Positions 4,671-5,177 of a DNA stretch of 5,177 nt are shown here, piece by piece; position 1 is the stretch's first letter, and every line of letters begins with the position of its first letter. A program made the position numbers and the translations under genes. The notes beneath the pieces are model-generated. The model made no database searches and was not told the origin of the DNA. It saw only the letters and a program-made list of their open reading frames with translations. Source of the stretch: Methylococcaceae bacterium (lineage in GTDB: Bacteria > Pseudomonadota > Gammaproteobacteria > Methylococcales > Methylomonadaceae); contig PMDM01000178.1 in the NCBI GenBank assembly GCA_003155565.1, positions 1 to 5,177 on the forward strand, in the 5' to 3' direction.

Positions 4671-5177
4671 TCACCATTGCGATTCACCCGTTTCAGGGTC
4701 ATACATTTCATGGACGATTTTATGGCGGTTGGCGATCAACTCTTCAATACTGGGCGAGTTGCTCATGGCGCGGGATATAGCGAGTTTCATCGCCTCGTAA
4801 TTGGTGCGGTATAAATCTTTCCGATCCAAATCGGGATTCGTGGCGCACTCGGGTGCTATCCAAAGCATGGCGATAATGCACAAGTCATTAGCCTTATCTG
4901 CCGGGATAACGCCAGCAATAACACTATCAAGGACTGCATCTGCCACGGCGGATTGTACCGGGCCACCGAATAAATTGACGTAAGCCGTCGATTTAATCGT
5001 CACTTTCGGAACCATCAAGGTGGCAGGACGAACCTGCTGATTGCAGGCACGGATAGCAAACATGCGGGTATGCCCCTCGGTTTGCCCCATCAGGTTAGCA
5101 AACGCATTACCTGCTGGCCCTTTTACACTGCCAATCAGGATTTCCGGCATGGCATCAGTGCCTTGCCCATCGCTGGA
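4671..5177 (-). CDS. fae: Formaldehyde-activating enzyme (Fae) family protein, 5' end off window
   Basis: The reading frame is open to the window edge. 168 residues are visible; typical Fae has about 170, so probably only some ten N-terminal residues are missing. The internal ATG at 5150 is not the start, because conserved Fae sequence (GQGTDAMPEILIG) already lies across it. Catalytic Fae condenses formaldehyde with tetrahydromethanopterin to methylene-H4MPT in the cytoplasm. The family is recognised from LIG-x-KGPAGNAFANLM, RPATLMVPKVTIKS, FGGPVQSAVADAVLDSV, GVIPADKANDLCII and NYEAMKLAISRAM, all in Fae order and spacing. Where Methylobacterium extorquens Fae has AHIDLIIG with its catalytic His, this protein has AMPEILIG, so the His is apparently replaced. 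It may therefore be a non-classical paralogue, for example a sensor or binder. It leads directly into the pqi genes (30-base gap), so it is likely cotranscribed with them. Confidence 0.93.
   Translation of the reverse strand, partial: SSDGQGTDAMPEILIGSVKGPAGNAFANLMGQTEGHTRMFAIRACNQQVRPATLMVPKVTIKSTAYVNLFGGPVQSAVADAVLDSVIAGVIPADKANDLCIIAMLWIAPECATNPDLDRKDLYRTNYEAMKLAISRAMSNSPSIEELIANRHKIVHEMYDPETGESQW

Noticed and set aside
4384..4800. Long plus-strand open frame across the pqiA start and the 3' end of fae
   Set aside because: It lies antisense to two well-recognised genes, has a low-complexity translation with no known family pattern, and has no convincing ribosome site. It is a coding shadow. 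The shorter plus-strand frames at 225-509, 3370-3621, 4409-4600 and 4801-4983 are rejected for the same reason.
5148..5150. ATG at 5150 as the fae start
   Set aside because: Nine further in-frame codons are open to the window edge and include conserved family sequence (GQGTDA), so the true start is outside the window.

Overview
The window looks like chromosomal DNA of a methylotrophic proteobacterium, most likely a gammaproteobacterial methanotroph (Methylococcales). The main clue is a formaldehyde-activating enzyme (Fae) family gene at the right edge. Fae-family proteins are typical of organisms that oxidise C1 compounds through tetrahydromethanopterin. The moderate base composition and dispersed GCCTT/AAGGC repeats fit this, but the genus cannot be fixed from the sequence alone.

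All six genes are on the minus strand, so transcription runs from high to low coordinates. From 5177 downward they are: a Fae-family protein (start off the window), two half-size PqiA membrane proteins, PqiB (one membrane anchor and three MCE domains), the lipoprotein PqiC, a gap of about 290 bases, and a Crp/Fnr-type transcription factor. The gaps from fae to pqiC are 30 and 5 bases, followed by overlaps of 4 and about 8 bases, so these five genes look like one transcription unit. The Crp-type gene appears to have its own promoter in the gap, with several dyads and CRP-like half-sites. The last 199 bases hold no gene. They end in a REP-like inverted repeat.

PqiA, PqiB and PqiC together form an inner-membrane to outer-membrane MCE bridge thought to move lipids or other hydrophobic molecules across the periplasm. 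Here the usual two-module PqiA is split into two consecutive genes in N-to-C order.

Three things stand out. First, the Fae homolog appears to have Met (or Pro) where catalytic Fae has its active-site His, so it may sense or bind formaldehyde rather than act as the classical enzyme. Second, it is linked to a lipid-transport operon rather than to C1 genes. Third, an inverted array of AGGCNNA heptamers lies over the fae-pqiA junction. It encodes the first ~20 residues of the first PqiA and could fold its start codon into a hairpin. A relative of the same repeat lies at the other end of the window.
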